Shown: piece after piece, positions 32,532-44,298 of the stretch
Layout of the letters: every line of letters begins with the position of its first letter
Numbering within the stretch: the first letter of the stretch is position 1
Assembly: GCA_023150915.1 (NCBI GenBank)
Contig: JAKLKA010000007.1
Coordinates: 1 to 64,000, forward strand
DNA from: Polyangiaceae bacterium
GTDB lineage: Bacteria > Myxococcota_A > Polyangia > Polyangiales > Polyangiaceae
Direction of reading: 5' to 3'
DNA length: 64,000 nt
The notes under the pieces: model-generated
Told to the model about the DNA's origin: nothing
Seen by the model: only the letters and a program-made list of their open reading frames with translations
The model's database searches: none
Program-made: the position numbers and the translations under genes

Positions 32532-34387
32532 CCACGGATCTCCCAGAGCGCGTCGGCCACGAGATTGCCGGTGCGCTCCAAAAGAAGGGCTACCTCGAGC
32601 TCACCCCGGTCCAAGAGGCGGTGCTCGACCCCGAGCTGACCGGGCGTGACGTGCGTCTCAGCTCGCAGACCGGGTCGGGCAAGACGGTGGCCATCGGGCT
32701 CTTGCTGCGCGAAGCGGTCGAGTCGCATGCCGCCCGGGCGGATCGCGCCGCGCCGCCGGTGGCGCTGGTGGTCACGCCGACCCGCGAGCTGGCCAAACAG
32801 GTCGAGCAAGAGCTGGCCTGGCTGTTCGCACCCTACGGCGTGACGGTCACTTCGGTCACTGGCGGCGCGTCTTATCGCGACGAACGCCGGGCGCTGGCCG
32901 CGTCGCCGGCCGTGGTGGTGGGCACACCGGGGCGTTTGCTCGATCACCTGGGGCGGGGCGGGCTGGTCGCCTCGCAGGCGTCGGCAGTGGTGCTCGACGA
33001 GGCCGATCGCATGCTCGATCTCGGCTTTCGCGAGGACATCGAGAACATCTTGTCGCACGCGCCCGAGGGCCACCGCACCCACCTGGTGTCGGCGACCTTC
33101 CCGCGCGAGGTGCTGGCGCTGGCCGACAGCGTGCAGGATAGCCCGCGCGAGGTGCTGGGCTCTCCGCGGGGCGCTGCCAACCTGGACATCGAGCACGTGA
33201 TCCACGCGGTGGACGCCCGCGAGCGCTTCGATGCGCTGGTGAACCTGCTGCTGGCTCACCCCGACGAGCAGATGCTGGTCTTCGCGCGCACGCGGGCCGA
33301 CGTGGCCCACGTGACCGCCGAGCTGATGCACGCCGGGTTCATGGTCGCCTCGCTCTCGGGCGAGATGGAGCAGGCCGAGCGCAACCGCGCGCTGGCGGCC
33401 TTCAAGACCGGCCGGTACCGCGCGCTGATCGCCACCGACGTGGCGGCCCGCGGCATCGACGTGGTGGGCATCGCGCGGGTGGTGCACTACGAACCGCCGA
33501 ACGATCGCGACAGCTACACCCATCGCAGCGGGCGCACCGGTCGCGCGGGGCGCAAGGGCACCAGCTCGATCTTGGTGTCCCCGACCGGGTTGTCACGCAC
33601 GCTGTCGCTGCTGAAGCGCATCGGCGTCGAGCCGCGCTTCGAGCCCGTGCCCACCGCCGACGAGATCCGGGAGCTCAGCGGGGCGCGCTGGTACGACGAC
33701 CTGGTGGCGGACGACCCCGACGGCACGGTGGTGCCGTTCGAGCCCATGACCTGGGCGCTGGCCAAGCGGGTGGCCACGGATCCGAACGTGGTGCGCGCCA
33801 TCGCGCGGCTGTTGGTGCGCGCCGGTCAGATGGGCCCCACCGAGCCGCGAGAGTTGCGGCAGCCCGATCTCGAAGCCCTGCGTCGCCGGTTCGGCGGACA
33901 GCGCCCGACTCGGGACGAGCGCCAATCCACCGAGTGGGTTTCGTTCCACGTCACCTTCGGGGAAGAGCACGGGGCCGACCCGCGACGCTTGCTCGCGCTG
34001 GTGTGCCGGCGCGGCCACATCCAGGGCGGCGACGTCGGCTCGATTCGCGTCCTTCGCCGCCACTCGATCGTCGACGTGGCGGCGCGGGTCGCGGGCGAGT
34101 TCGGGCTCAGCGCGGGCAAGCCCGACGCGCGGGAGCCGCACGTCCTGATCCGGCCGATGCGCGGCGCTGCCGGTGCGCCCGGCCGGCCGCCGCGTCGCCA
34201 GGGAGGCCCGCCGCCGCGTCGCGAGGGAGGCCCGCCGCCGCGACGCGAGGGAGGCCCGCCGCCGCGACGCGAGGGAGGCCCGCCGCCAGGTCGCGAGGGG
34301 GGACCGCCGCCGCGACGCGAGGGAGCTCCGCCGCCGCGAGGTCGACCCGTGGCGCCGAAGAAGAAGCCGAAGCCGAAGCCCCGGTGA
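32528..34387 (+). CDS. DEAD-box RNA helicase with DbpA-type C-domain and repeat tail
   Basis: The 619-residue protein starts at ATG 32528 in an ATGA overlap. It has the Q motif ELTPVQEAVL, Walker A SSQTGSGKT near 56, PTRELAKQ, VLDEADRMLDLGF near 157, SATFPREVL near 195, ATDVAARGIDVVGI near 304 and HRSGRTGRAGRKG near 333. Residues about 460-540 resemble the DbpA RNA-binding domain. The tail is six GGPPPRRE-like repeats then a Lys-rich end, likely an RNA-binding extension. It is expected to act in ribosome assembly or RNA remodelling in the cytoplasm. Confidence 0.92.
   Translation: MTTDLPERVGHEIAGALQKKGYLELTPVQEAVLDPELTGRDVRLSSQTGSGKTVAIGLLLREAVESHAARADRAAPPVALVVTPTRELAKQVEQELAWLFAPYGVTVTSVTGGASYRDERRALAASPAVVVGTPGRLLDHLGRGGLVASQASAVVLDEADRMLDLGFREDIENILSHAPEGHRTHLVSATFPREVLALADSVQDSPREVLGSPRGAANLDIEHVIHAVDARERFDALVNLLLAHPDEQMLVFARTRADVAHVTAELMHAGFMVASLSGEMEQAERNRALAAFKTGRYRALIATDVAARGIDVVGIARVVHYEPPNDRDSYTHRSGRTGRAGRKGTSSILVSPTGLSRTLSLLKRIGVEPRFEPVPTADEIRELSGARWYDDLVADDPDGTVVPFEPMTWALAKRVATDPNVVRAIARLLVRAGQMGPTEPRELRQPDLEALRRRFGGQRPTRDERQSTEWVSFHVTFGEEHGADPRRLLALVCRRGHIQGGDVGSIRVLRRHSIVDVAARVAGEFGLSAGKPDAREPHVLIRPMRGAAGAPGRPPRRQGGPPPRREGGPPPRREGGPPPRREGGPPPGREGGPPPRREGAPPPRGRPVAPKKKPKPKPR
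34202..34345 (+). repeat. Six tandem 24-bp repeats in the helicase tail
   Basis: Units of 24 bases start at 34202, 34226, 34250, 34274, 34298 and 34322, each encoding GGPPPRRE or a close variant. Copy number may vary between strains, since units 2 and 3 are identical. Confidence 0.9.
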
Positions 34388-34414
34388 CGCGCTTCGCCGG
34401 GCTGCCGCCCGCAG

Positions 34415-36070
34415 CTACTTGAGCATCTCTTTCAAGAGCTCGTCGTCGCTGTCGTCGTCGCCCTTCTTCTCTTCTTCTTTGCCGGCGTCGCCGCCCGCGG
34501 CGTCGCCCTTCTTGTCGCCGCCCATCATCTGCTCGAGCAGATCGTCGTCGGTGTCGCCCTTCTTGTCGTCGTCGGTTCCGGGCTCGGCGCCCGGCTCGGC
34601 GCTGGGATCCGGCACGGGCGTCTCGGGCTCGGGCTGATCGGGTGCCTTGATCTCTTTGCCGGCGCCCCACTTCTTCTTGTCTTCTTCCGTGCAGGGCAGG
34701 GGGTTGTTCCGGTCCTCTTGGACGCACTCCATCATCCACGCTTCGCGCGGCGGCTCACCGATCTTCTCGGCTTTCAGCTTGGCCTCGGCGATGTCTTTCT
34801 GGACCGCCACCGTGGACAGGCTGGGGATGTACATGATCATGAGCAGCCCGATCACCAGGATGCCCAGGAACGGAAGCGATATCCGATACAGCGAAGCCAT
34901 TGGCTTGTTGAATCGGAAGCTGGTGACGAACAAGTTCTGGCCGAACGGCGGGCTCAAGAACGCGATCTCGAGGTTCAACAGGAACATCATCGCCAGGTGG
35001 AACGGCGAGAGCCCGAACTCGGCGCCGAACGGCAAGAGCAGCGGCACTGCCACCAAGATGGAGCTGAAGCCCTCCATCAGGGCGCCCTGGACGTACATGA
35101 ACAGGTTCAGCATCACCAGGAAGTGCCAGGGCTTGGTGATGCCCAGGCCGGTGAACCACGTGAAGATCTTGCCGGGGATGCCCTCGTAGATGAGGAAGGT
35201 CGTCAGCGCCATGGCCATGGCCATGATCAAGACGAGTGCGCCCGCCAGCGCCATCGAGTTGGCGGCGAGCCGCGGCAGGTCTTTCGCCTTGAGGTCGCGG
35301 TGCACCAGCAGCTCGACGGCCAGCACGTAGCAGGCGGCCAGCGCGGCGCCCTCGTCGATGTCGGTCAGGCCGGTGGCAAGGCCGCCCAGGATCAAGACCG
35401 GGATGCCCAGCTCCCACTTGATGGCCCAGAAGGCGCCGCCCATTTCCTTCAAGCTGGGCGTGCTGCGGGGGATCTTGTAGCGCACGCCGACGTAGCCCGC
35501 GTGAACCGCCAGCAGGGCGACCACCAGCAGGCCCGGAAGGACGCCGGCCTTGAATGCCTTGTTGAAGTCGATGCCCGCGACCATCGAGTAGATGAGGATC
35601 GGCAACGACGGAGGAAGGAGCAGCCCCAGCGAGCCACCGGTCATCACCAGGCCGAGCGAGTAGTCTTTCGGGTAGCCCGACTTGACCAGTGCTGGGTAGA
35701 GCAGCCCGCCCACCGCCACGATCGTGACGGCGCTGCCGCCGGTCAGCGTGGTGAAGAACGCGCTGGCGATGATGCACACGATCGCCAGGCCGCCCGGCAG
35801 CCAGCCGAAGAAGGCCTCGGACGCGCGGACGATGCGCTCGGGCGCCTTGGACTCGGCGAGCGCGTAGCCGATGAAGGTGAAGAGCGGCACCGTGACCAGA
35901 ATGGGCGAGCCAGCGAAGCGCTCGTCGAGCACGTCGGGCGCCAGGAAGCGCATGAAGTGCTTGGTCTGGTCGGGGTGCATCGCCCAGGCCAGCTGGGTGG
36001 CGCCGGCCATCACCGCGAACACGGGCGCGCCGATCAGCGCAAAGACCAGGACGAAGAGCAGGACCAACAT
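34415..36070 (-). CDS. dctM: TRAP transporter large permease (DctM) with acidic C-terminal tail
   Basis: The 551-residue product starts at ATG 36070, overlapping the dctQ stop (TGATG). About the first 440 residues are the DctM permease with many membrane spans and family sequence such as SAFFTTLTGGSAVTIVAVGG and GLLLPPSLPILIYS. It moves an organic acid or similar solute with Na+ or H+. About 110 further residues form an Asp/Glu/Lys-rich cytoplasmic tail with a repeated DDLLEQMM/DDELLKEML element. That tail is not part of the family and could bind a partner. Last gene of the tatT-dctP-dctQ-dctM operon. Confidence 0.9.
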   Translation of the reverse strand: MLVLLFVLVFALIGAPVFAVMAGATQLAWAMHPDQTKHFMRFLAPDVLDERFAGSPILVTVPLFTFIGYALAESKAPERIVRASEAFFGWLPGGLAIVCIIASAFFTTLTGGSAVTIVAVGGLLYPALVKSGYPKDYSLGLVMTGGSLGLLLPPSLPILIYSMVAGIDFNKAFKAGVLPGLLVVALLAVHAGYVGVRYKIPRSTPSLKEMGGAFWAIKWELGIPVLILGGLATGLTDIDEGAALAACYVLAVELLVHRDLKAKDLPRLAANSMALAGALVLIMAMAMALTTFLIYEGIPGKIFTWFTGLGITKPWHFLVMLNLFMYVQGALMEGFSSILVAVPLLLPFGAEFGLSPFHLAMMFLLNLEIAFLSPPFGQNLFVTSFRFNKPMASLYRISLPFLGILVIGLLMIMYIPSLSTVAVQKDIAEAKLKAEKIGEPPREAWMMECVQEDRNNPLPCTEEDKKKWGAGKEIKAPDQPEPETPVPDPSAEPGAEPGTDDDKKGDTDDDLLEQMMGGDKKGDAAGGDAGKEEEKKGDDDSDDELLKEMLK

Positions 36071-37401
36071 CAGGCCTTCTCCTCTGCGGGCTCATCTTCC
36101 AGTTTTGCGCTGGTCTTGCCGCCGGGCACCACGTTCATGTCGGCGTGCGCCTCGCTGTCCACGCGGCGGTGACCGCTGAGCGCCAGCAAGCACAAGAGCA
36201 GGAATCGGAGTGAGATGATGAGCAGCCCGATGGGGAACACCAGGTTGGCGGCCTTGACCAGCTCGCCGCGGGGCTCACCCTTCTCGGGCACCACCACGAT
36301 CGGGGTCTTCTTCATGTCGCCGCTGGTCTTGAGCAGCTTGGCCTTGTCGGCGCCGTAGCGCTCGGCAAAGCCGTTCTCGTCGACCCAGGCGTTCCAGGCG
36401 TTCGAGTCCATCCACTCGGAGTAGCGCTCGCCCTTCATCACGTGGGGGAGCGTCTTCAGGTCCAGCGCGATCTGCTTGCGCGCGACGAAGACGTGCTCGC
36501 CCAGCTTGGTCGTCACCGCCGACACCTTCTCGCCGGCAGACGCCTCGGCGCGGGCGTCGAACTCGTCGATGGCGATGTGGTCGAAGAAACCCCACGCCGC
36601 GATGCCGACGATGATGCTGGCGCCGAGCCAGCCGGTGACCACCACCGGCAGGCGGTGCTTCGGCCTCAGATACCGGGTGAGCAAGTCGATGGTGATGTGC
36701 TTGCCGGCGGCGGTGGCCAGCGAGCCGCCGAGCAAGGTCAGCAAGAGCGTGAGCCGCGTGCCCACCCCCCGCAGGCCCCCGAGCAGGGTCAGGAACGACG
36801 CTTGCTGGTACCAGTTGAGCAGGTTCGACGCCCAGTCGACGCCGACGTTGCCCCATGTCTTGGCGAGCAGCAGGCCGACCACCGAGGCGGCCACGGTGGC
36901 GCCCGAGCGTATCGACTGCTTCTGGCTCTTGAGCGCGAAGTGCGCGGCAAGCCCGAGGACCAGCGCACCCGACAGCGCCCGGAACACCAGGCCTGCCTTG
37001 CTGCTGCCCTCGGCCGCGGTCGACAGCCCCTTGAGCCCCACCCACGCCGAGAGCACCAAGATCTCGAGCAGCACCACCACGGCGCAGAGCCACATCTCCC
37101 ACTTGGTCCAGGCGGCGTCTGCCCGCACGAACGGCAGGCCCCAGGCGGCGCCGGGGCGTTCGGGGGGCGGCTCGGCGTGGACCTCGGGCCTCGGGGGCGC
37201 GGCGGGCTTCGCTTCGGCGTCCTCGCTGGGCTCGCCCGCGGCCGGTTCGGCTTCGGGGTCCGCGGGGGCGCCCGGGTCGGGCGCGTCTGGCGCGGTGGAC
37301 CCCTCTTCGGGGTCGGGCGCCGCCTCGGGCCCCGCCTCGGCGGGCTCGGCGGCGCCGGCCTCCCCGTCCTTCGTGTCGCGATCGTCGTCCTTTTCCGCCA
37401 T
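36070..37401 (-). CDS. dctQ: TRAP transporter small permease (DctQ), enlarged
   Basis: The 443-residue protein starts at ATG 37401. Residues 1-95 are an Asp/Glu/Pro/Ala-rich tail (DPEEGSTAPDAPDPGAPADP). Hydrophobic segments follow near 105, 140, 165 and 200-290, including the DctQ-like GKHITIDLLTRYLRPKHR. A soluble insert of about 100 residues comes before the last span (FPIGLLIISLRFLLLCLLAL). Typical DctQ proteins have 160-200 residues and four spans, so this one is more than twice normal. Identity rests on position next to dctM and the HITID motif. It would assist DctM in solute uptake. Confidence 0.82.
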   Translation of the reverse strand: MAEKDDDRDTKDGEAGAAEPAEAGPEAAPDPEEGSTAPDAPDPGAPADPEAEPAAGEPSEDAEAKPAAPPRPEVHAEPPPERPGAAWGLPFVRADAAWTKWEMWLCAVVVLLEILVLSAWVGLKGLSTAAEGSSKAGLVFRALSGALVLGLAAHFALKSQKQSIRSGATVAASVVGLLLAKTWGNVGVDWASNLLNWYQQASFLTLLGGLRGVGTRLTLLLTLLGGSLATAAGKHITIDLLTRYLRPKHRLPVVVTGWLGASIIVGIAAWGFFDHIAIDEFDARAEASAGEKVSAVTTKLGEHVFVARKQIALDLKTLPHVMKGERYSEWMDSNAWNAWVDENGFAERYGADKAKLLKTSGDMKKTPIVVVPEKGEPRGELVKAANLVFPIGLLIISLRFLLLCLLALSGHRRVDSEAHADMNVVPGGKTSAKLEDEPAEEKA

Positions 37402-37536
37402 TCGTGCTCGCCGCACGTTAGAGCATCTCTCTGTCGCTCGGCGACAAACTTGCGGCGAGAAGACCACAAAACGGCCACGGGCCGAGGCGTGAGCCCCGGC
37501 CCGGTCCGATTCGGCGCGCGCCGCGCCGGCTTGCCC

Positions 37537-38523
37537 TCAGCAGGCGCCGACTTTGGTCAGCGCTTCGCCGGGGATCGAGCTCTTCAGGTTCTCGCAGGCC
37601 TTCTTGAAGACCGCCTTCCACGCCGCCTTCTCGGCGTCCGTGGCCTCGTGCACGGTCATCTTCTTCTTCAGCCGCTCGAAGGCCGCCGCGTCGGCGCTGC
37701 GGATCTTCTTGGTGAGCGCGTCCGACGCTTGCTTGCCCGTGGTCTTCAGGATCTCGCGCTGGTCGGCGGTCAGGCCGTCGAGCGCCTTCTGGCTCATCAG
37801 AACCGCGCCGATGCCGAAGTAGGTCTCGGCGGTGTTGATGTGGTCGAGGCGCGATGCCCACTGCAGCTGCTCAGCGGCCAGCGATGGAGTGTTCATCACG
37901 TCGATCGCGCCGCTGTTCAGCTTCGGCAAGAAGCCGGTGACCGGCGATGGCACGCCCGACACGCCGCCGATGGCCTCGTAGACCTTCGGCGCGATGATGT
38001 CTTCGGAGATCATGCCCGGGTGCTTGCCCTTGAGGTCGTCGGGGACCTTGACGGCAAACCCCTTGCTCATCACCCGGCCGATGCCAACGTCGCCGAAACC
38101 AGCGATGTGGAACTTCTTCTTGAGCTCTTCATCGGCGACGATCTCGCCGGCCAGCTTCTCGCGAGCGGTGTCGAGGGCAGACCAGCTGCTGAACGCGCCG
38201 GGCATTTGCAGTGCGATGAAGCGCTTGTCGATCGACGCGAGCCCCACGCCCGTGATCGCAGCGCCAGCGAGCTGGCCGCTCTTGATCTTGCCGACCACGC
38301 CGCCTTCCGGACCGCCCGTGCCGTTCCAGAGCCACTCGACCTCGACCTCGTCGCCGGTCTTCTTGGCCACCGCCTTGGACCAGGTGGTGAAGACCTTGCC
38401 CCACGGGCTGCGCTTCGGAGCCAGCGTGGCCATCTTCAACGTCGACTTCGCCTGCGCGACGCCTGCCGTACCCAAGAACACGAAACCGGCGGCCAGGGCT
38501 GCCGCGAGAACCTTTCGGACCAT
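37537..38523 (-). CDS. dctP: TRAP transporter solute-binding protein (DctP)
   Basis: The 328-residue protein starts at ATG 38523. A signal peptide ends at AGVAQA. The mature chain begins KSTLKMATLAPKRSPWGKVF and continues with GKIKSGQLAGAAITGVGLAS and HIAGFGDVGIGRVMSKGFAV, which fits the DctP family. It captures the substrate in the periplasm and passes it to DctQM. The ligand cannot be read from sequence; the typical carboxylate-binding Arg region is not clear. The gene follows tatT after 159 bases containing hairpins. Confidence 0.9.
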   Translation of the reverse strand: MVRKVLAAALAAGFVFLGTAGVAQAKSTLKMATLAPKRSPWGKVFTTWSKAVAKKTGDEVEVEWLWNGTGGPEGGVVGKIKSGQLAGAAITGVGLASIDKRFIALQMPGAFSSWSALDTAREKLAGEIVADEELKKKFHIAGFGDVGIGRVMSKGFAVKVPDDLKGKHPGMISEDIIAPKVYEAIGGVSGVPSPVTGFLPKLNSGAIDVMNTPSLAAEQLQWASRLDHINTAETYFGIGAVLMSQKALDGLTADQREILKTTGKQASDALTKKIRSADAAAFERLKKKMTVHEATDAEKAAWKAVFKKACENLKSSIPGEALTKVGAC

Positions 38524-38569
38524 CTCGAACTACCTCCTCGATTCCTGACGATTGGCTGGTCAGCCGAAG

Positions 38570-38640
38570 GGCCGCCCGGCTCAGGTGAGACGGGGCGGCC
38601 GGGAAAAGCCATCACTGCATAAGCGAAAAACCCGCGCGGG
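38570..38640 (-). other. Hairpins between tatT and dctP
   Basis: GGCCGCCC at 38570-38577 pairs with GGGCGGCC at 38593-38600 (15-base loop). Nearby, on the minus strand, CCCGCGCGGG is followed by TTTTTC (38640-38625). The second could be a weak terminator after tatT, and the first a stabilising stem at the 5' end of the dctPQM message. Both are inferences from base pairing. Confidence 0.45.
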
Positions 38641-38682
38641 GCCAGGCACGCCGACCTGGGCGCCCCCCTGCAATGCGGTGCG

Positions 38683-39612
38683 TCACAGTTTGAAGCCGCA
38701 TTCTTCCTGCCAGACCTTGTTTCCGAGGTACCGGCGGGCCCGCCGTTTGGCGATCACGTTCTGCAGCCGGGCCTCGGGCAGGTCGTCCCCGGCGGCCAAG
38801 ACCTCGTTCAAGGTCTTCTCGTAGGCGGCCTTCTCGCCCTTGGCGCAGTAGTAGCGCTGGGCAAAGTTGAGCTTGGTGGGCAGGAACTTCCCGCCGTTCA
38901 GGGCGATCGCCTTCTCGAAGTGGGCCTTCGACTCGTCCAGCTCGGCCATGGCCGTGCGCGCGTGGTAGGCGCCCAGCACCGTGTGGGCGGTGCCATAGAC
39001 CAGGGTCTCGTCCAGCTCGCTCGAGCGCTTCACCATCTCGATACCGACGTACAGCTCACCCACGGTCTCGGGCACGTCCTTCGACGCCGACACATGGCCC
39101 ACCCAGGCGTAGCCGATCCACAGCAGGTCTTCTGCCTGCTCTTTGTCGGTGAAGTTCTCTTTCAACCACTTCGAGAGCGTCTCTTGGTTGCGCTTCGCGT
39201 CCTCGAAGCCCTTGGCGTGGTGCCCGAGCAGCTCGATGCCATAGTGCTTGGCGCGGGCGTAGCCGGCGCGCGCACGGAGCAGGTGGTACTCCGCCATCAC
39301 GTCGTCGCCCTTTTCGTAGGCTTCTTCGTAGTCGTCTTCGGTGAAGGCGAACGACAGCCCCGCCCAGCCGCGGGTCAGCATGAACAGCGCGTCGGTGTTG
39401 TCGGGGGCAAGCTTGTGGAAGCCCTCGAGCTGACCGATGCCCGCCGTGGCCACGCCCCGCGCGACCTCCCAGTCGTGCAGCGTGTTCACCGCGGCCGAGC
39501 CGTCGCGAGTGCCTTTGATCTGCCCCTTGAGGAGCATCGCCTTGAGACAGCCGGTGCTCGACAGAGCAAACGCCGACAGACCCAGCAAACAGATTCCCCG
39601 CGCGAGTTTCAT
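38683..39612 (-). CDS. tatT: TRAP-associated TPR lipoprotein TatT
   Basis: The 309-residue protein starts at ATG 39612. The signal peptide ends in the lipobox SSTGC. The mature part is all-helical and TPR-like, with WAGLSFAFTEDDYEEAYEKG, YARAKHYGIELLGHH and GELYVGIEMVKRSSELDETL as family landmarks of TatT (TRAP-associated T) proteins. These form trimers that dock the DctP-type binding protein, perhaps to pass hydrophobic ligands across the periplasm. It lies just upstream of dctP, as in Treponema and other TatT-TRAP loci. Confidence 0.85.
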   Translation of the reverse strand: MKLARGICLLGLSAFALSSTGCLKAMLLKGQIKGTRDGSAAVNTLHDWEVARGVATAGIGQLEGFHKLAPDNTDALFMLTRGWAGLSFAFTEDDYEEAYEKGDDVMAEYHLLRARAGYARAKHYGIELLGHHAKGFEDAKRNQETLSKWLKENFTDKEQAEDLLWIGYAWVGHVSASKDVPETVGELYVGIEMVKRSSELDETLVYGTAHTVLGAYHARTAMAELDESKAHFEKAIALNGGKFLPTKLNFAQRYYCAKGEKAAYEKTLNEVLAAGDDLPEARLQNVIAKRRARRYLGNKVWQEECGFKL

Positions 39613-39668
39613 GACGCGCGGGGATAGCCGTCTTCCCGCGGGAATTCAATCAGCCCGTGGGCGCTGGG

Positions 39669-40946
39669 TCAGTCCTGTGCTGCCAGGACCGCGCAGGCCA
39701 CCGCGGTGCGCACGCCCGGATCGTCGTCGGCCAGGGCAGTGGCGGCATTCGGGTAGTCCCCCAGGGAAAGCAGGCCGCGCGCCGCCACGGTGCGGGTGTG
39801 GGCCTTGGGAGCGCCGAGCAGGTCGGTGAGCTGCTTCTTGACGCCGGGATCGCCGGCCTCGGCCAGGGCGGCGCGGGCCTGGAGCCCGAGCTCGTCGTCC
39901 TTCTTGGCCAGTGCTCGCAGGCCCTCGAGCGACTTGGCCTTGTGAGCGCCGTCGTTGGCCAGGCGGGATAGCGCCATCACCTGGACCTCTTTGTCCGGGT
40001 CCTTGGCGGCCTTCTCGATGGCGGCCACCACGTCTTTGTCCGAAAGCGGCGCCAGCTGGATCGCGAGCCGGCGCTCGCCCTCGGTGCCCTGGCCGATGGC
40101 GCGAATCAGCGCCGCCAGCCCCGAGCCGGCGTAGCGCCCCTGGGCCCGCACCAGGGCGCTGGCGGCGGTCACGGCCAAGGTCCCATGCTGGTTCTCGGCA
40201 ATGGTGGTGAGCTCGTGCTCGCCCCCGGCCTTGTAAGACGCCGGCATTCCCCAGGCGTCGATGATGGTGATGCGTGTGGGCTCGTCGGCGCGCGCCCAGT
40301 GGTCCCGGAGCGCCAGCACCGCGCGCTCTCCACCGATGGCGCCCACCGTACGGGTCGCGTGCCCGCGGCTCACCGCATCGGGATCGAGGCGCGCGGCCTC
40401 CAGCGCGGCGTCCAGATCGTCGCTGGAACGCGCCTCCATCGCGGCGCGCAGAGCCGCGCGCCGCACCCGCTCGTCGGGATCGGCGAACAGCTTGCGACGC
40501 AGCGGCCCCAGCTCTTTGGCGACTGCCGCGCGCGCCCCCACCGCGCGCCACGCCCCGCTCGAGGCGTCGCGGTGACGCTTCACCAGATCGCGGGCGTCAC
40601 GCTGGCCCAGCTCGAACAAGGTCGCCGTGGCTTCGGCGGCGGCGTCGTCGGCCTGCTCGGCGCGCGCTTCGAGCACGCGCAGCAGCGGGCGGGCGCAGCT
40701 GCGGACGTCTCGGACCCGCTCGACGGCGGCGCTGCCGCTGGCCGACCGGAGCTCGCGACCCGCCACGGCCCACGCCAGGTCCTCGACCGTCGACTTGTCG
40801 AGCCGGCCGGATTCGCGGCTGCGTTGCACGTCGCGCTTGAGCGACGCCAGATCCCCGTGTAGGGCGGTGTCCACGACCTGAGCGGTGCCGCAGCCGGCGA
40901 GCAGCAGGGTGAGGCCGATGAGAACCTGGGCAGAGCGAGCGCGCAT
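39669..40946 (-). CDS. HEAT-repeat lipoprotein
   Basis: The 425-residue protein starts at ATG 40946. The signal peptide ends in LLLAGC. The rest is helical with HEAT-like units such as DPDERVRRAALRAAMEA, DPDAVSRGHATRTVGAIGGE, DPDKEVQVMALSRLANDGAH and DDPGVRTAVACAVLAAQ. Such proteins are scaffolds, and no enzymatic motif is seen. The start lies only 20 bases from the divergent lipid-kinase-like gene, so the two promoters must overlap coding sequence. Confidence 0.8.
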   Translation of the reverse strand: MRARSAQVLIGLTLLLAGCGTAQVVDTALHGDLASLKRDVQRSRESGRLDKSTVEDLAWAVAGRELRSASGSAAVERVRDVRSCARPLLRVLEARAEQADDAAAEATATLFELGQRDARDLVKRHRDASSGAWRAVGARAAVAKELGPLRRKLFADPDERVRRAALRAAMEARSSDDLDAALEAARLDPDAVSRGHATRTVGAIGGERAVLALRDHWARADEPTRITIIDAWGMPASYKAGGEHELTTIAENQHGTLAVTAASALVRAQGRYAGSGLAALIRAIGQGTEGERRLAIQLAPLSDKDVVAAIEKAAKDPDKEVQVMALSRLANDGAHKAKSLEGLRALAKKDDELGLQARAALAEAGDPGVKKQLTDLLGAPKAHTRTVAARGLLSLGDYPNAATALADDDPGVRTAVACAVLAAQD

Positions 40947-40966
40947 GCTCGGACGGTGATAGCACA

Positions 40967-43577
<2,611 letters not shown>

Positions 43578-43703
43578 TTAACACGCCTCGAATCGACTTT
43601 CACCCCCGATCGTCGAATCGCCGCGATCCGCGCGCAAACGCTGGCACTTCGAGCGCAGCGGTTGCGCGTGAAACGATGGCCCCGGGGTTTCACGCCCGCG
43701 CGA

Positions 43704-44240
43704 TCAGAACTGACCGACCAGCCCGAGGCCGAGTGCGTCTTTTCCGGCGGCATAGGGCACGGGCCGCACGAGCATGCCCTGCTCGCGCCGCAACCGGGGC
43801 AACGGGCGGCCCTTCGCCGGCGCGGCCGCCTGGGTCGGCATGAACGCGGCCTCGGCGACCGCCAGCACGCCGCCGGTCTGCCCCACGGCGTCGATCGTGG
43901 TCAAGATCGCTCGCAGAACCACCGTGAACATGGAGCAGTTCGGGTCGTCGTCGGCGCAGCCGGTTTCGCCCAGGGCCATCCACGGGCCCGCGACCGGAAT
44001 GCGCAGGTCTGCCGCGCCCGGCGCATCGGGCCAGGCGTACGATGCGCCCAGCGCTGCGCCATACCAGAACGAGGTCACGCCCACCCCCACGAGCGCCAGG
44101 TTGAGCTGCGTGCCCGAGGGCGGGTACAGGCCGGGGTCGACGCGCGTGGGTCGCACGGGCTCGTCGGCCAGCGCCGCGCGCGGGCCAAGAGTGGCTGCAC
44201 AGGTCAGGCCGGCAGCAAGTGCGAGGGCGGGGAAGCGCAC
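43704..44240 (-). CDS. Secreted or envelope protein, hypothetical
   Basis: The 178-residue product is best started at GTG 44240, which gives a signal peptide (FPALALAAGLTCAATLGPRA ending in ALA). The mature part has two hydrophobic stretches (LNLALVGVGVTSFWYGAALG and VVLRAILTTIDAVGQTGGVL) and a Cys pair in GETGCADDDPNCS. No family is recognised. It lies between the solute-binding lipoprotein gene and pyrG on the same strand, 58 bases after the former. Confidence 0.65.
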   Translation of the reverse strand: MRFPALALAAGLTCAATLGPRAALADEPVRPTRVDPGLYPPSGTQLNLALVGVGVTSFWYGAALGASYAWPDAPGAADLRIPVAGPWMALGETGCADDDPNCSMFTVVLRAILTTIDAVGQTGGVLAVAEAAFMPTQAAAPAKGRPLPRLRREQGMLVRPVPYAAGKDALGLGLVGQF

Positions 44241-44298
44241 GGGCAGCCCTTTTCTCCAAGCTCGGGCCGGAAGGCAAGCGAATGCTGGAAAATCCCGC

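Noticed and set aside
34202-34345. Regular repeat array as a possible CRISPR
   Set aside because: Units are contiguous 24-bp coding repeats without spacers. No CRISPR array or cas gene was found in the window.
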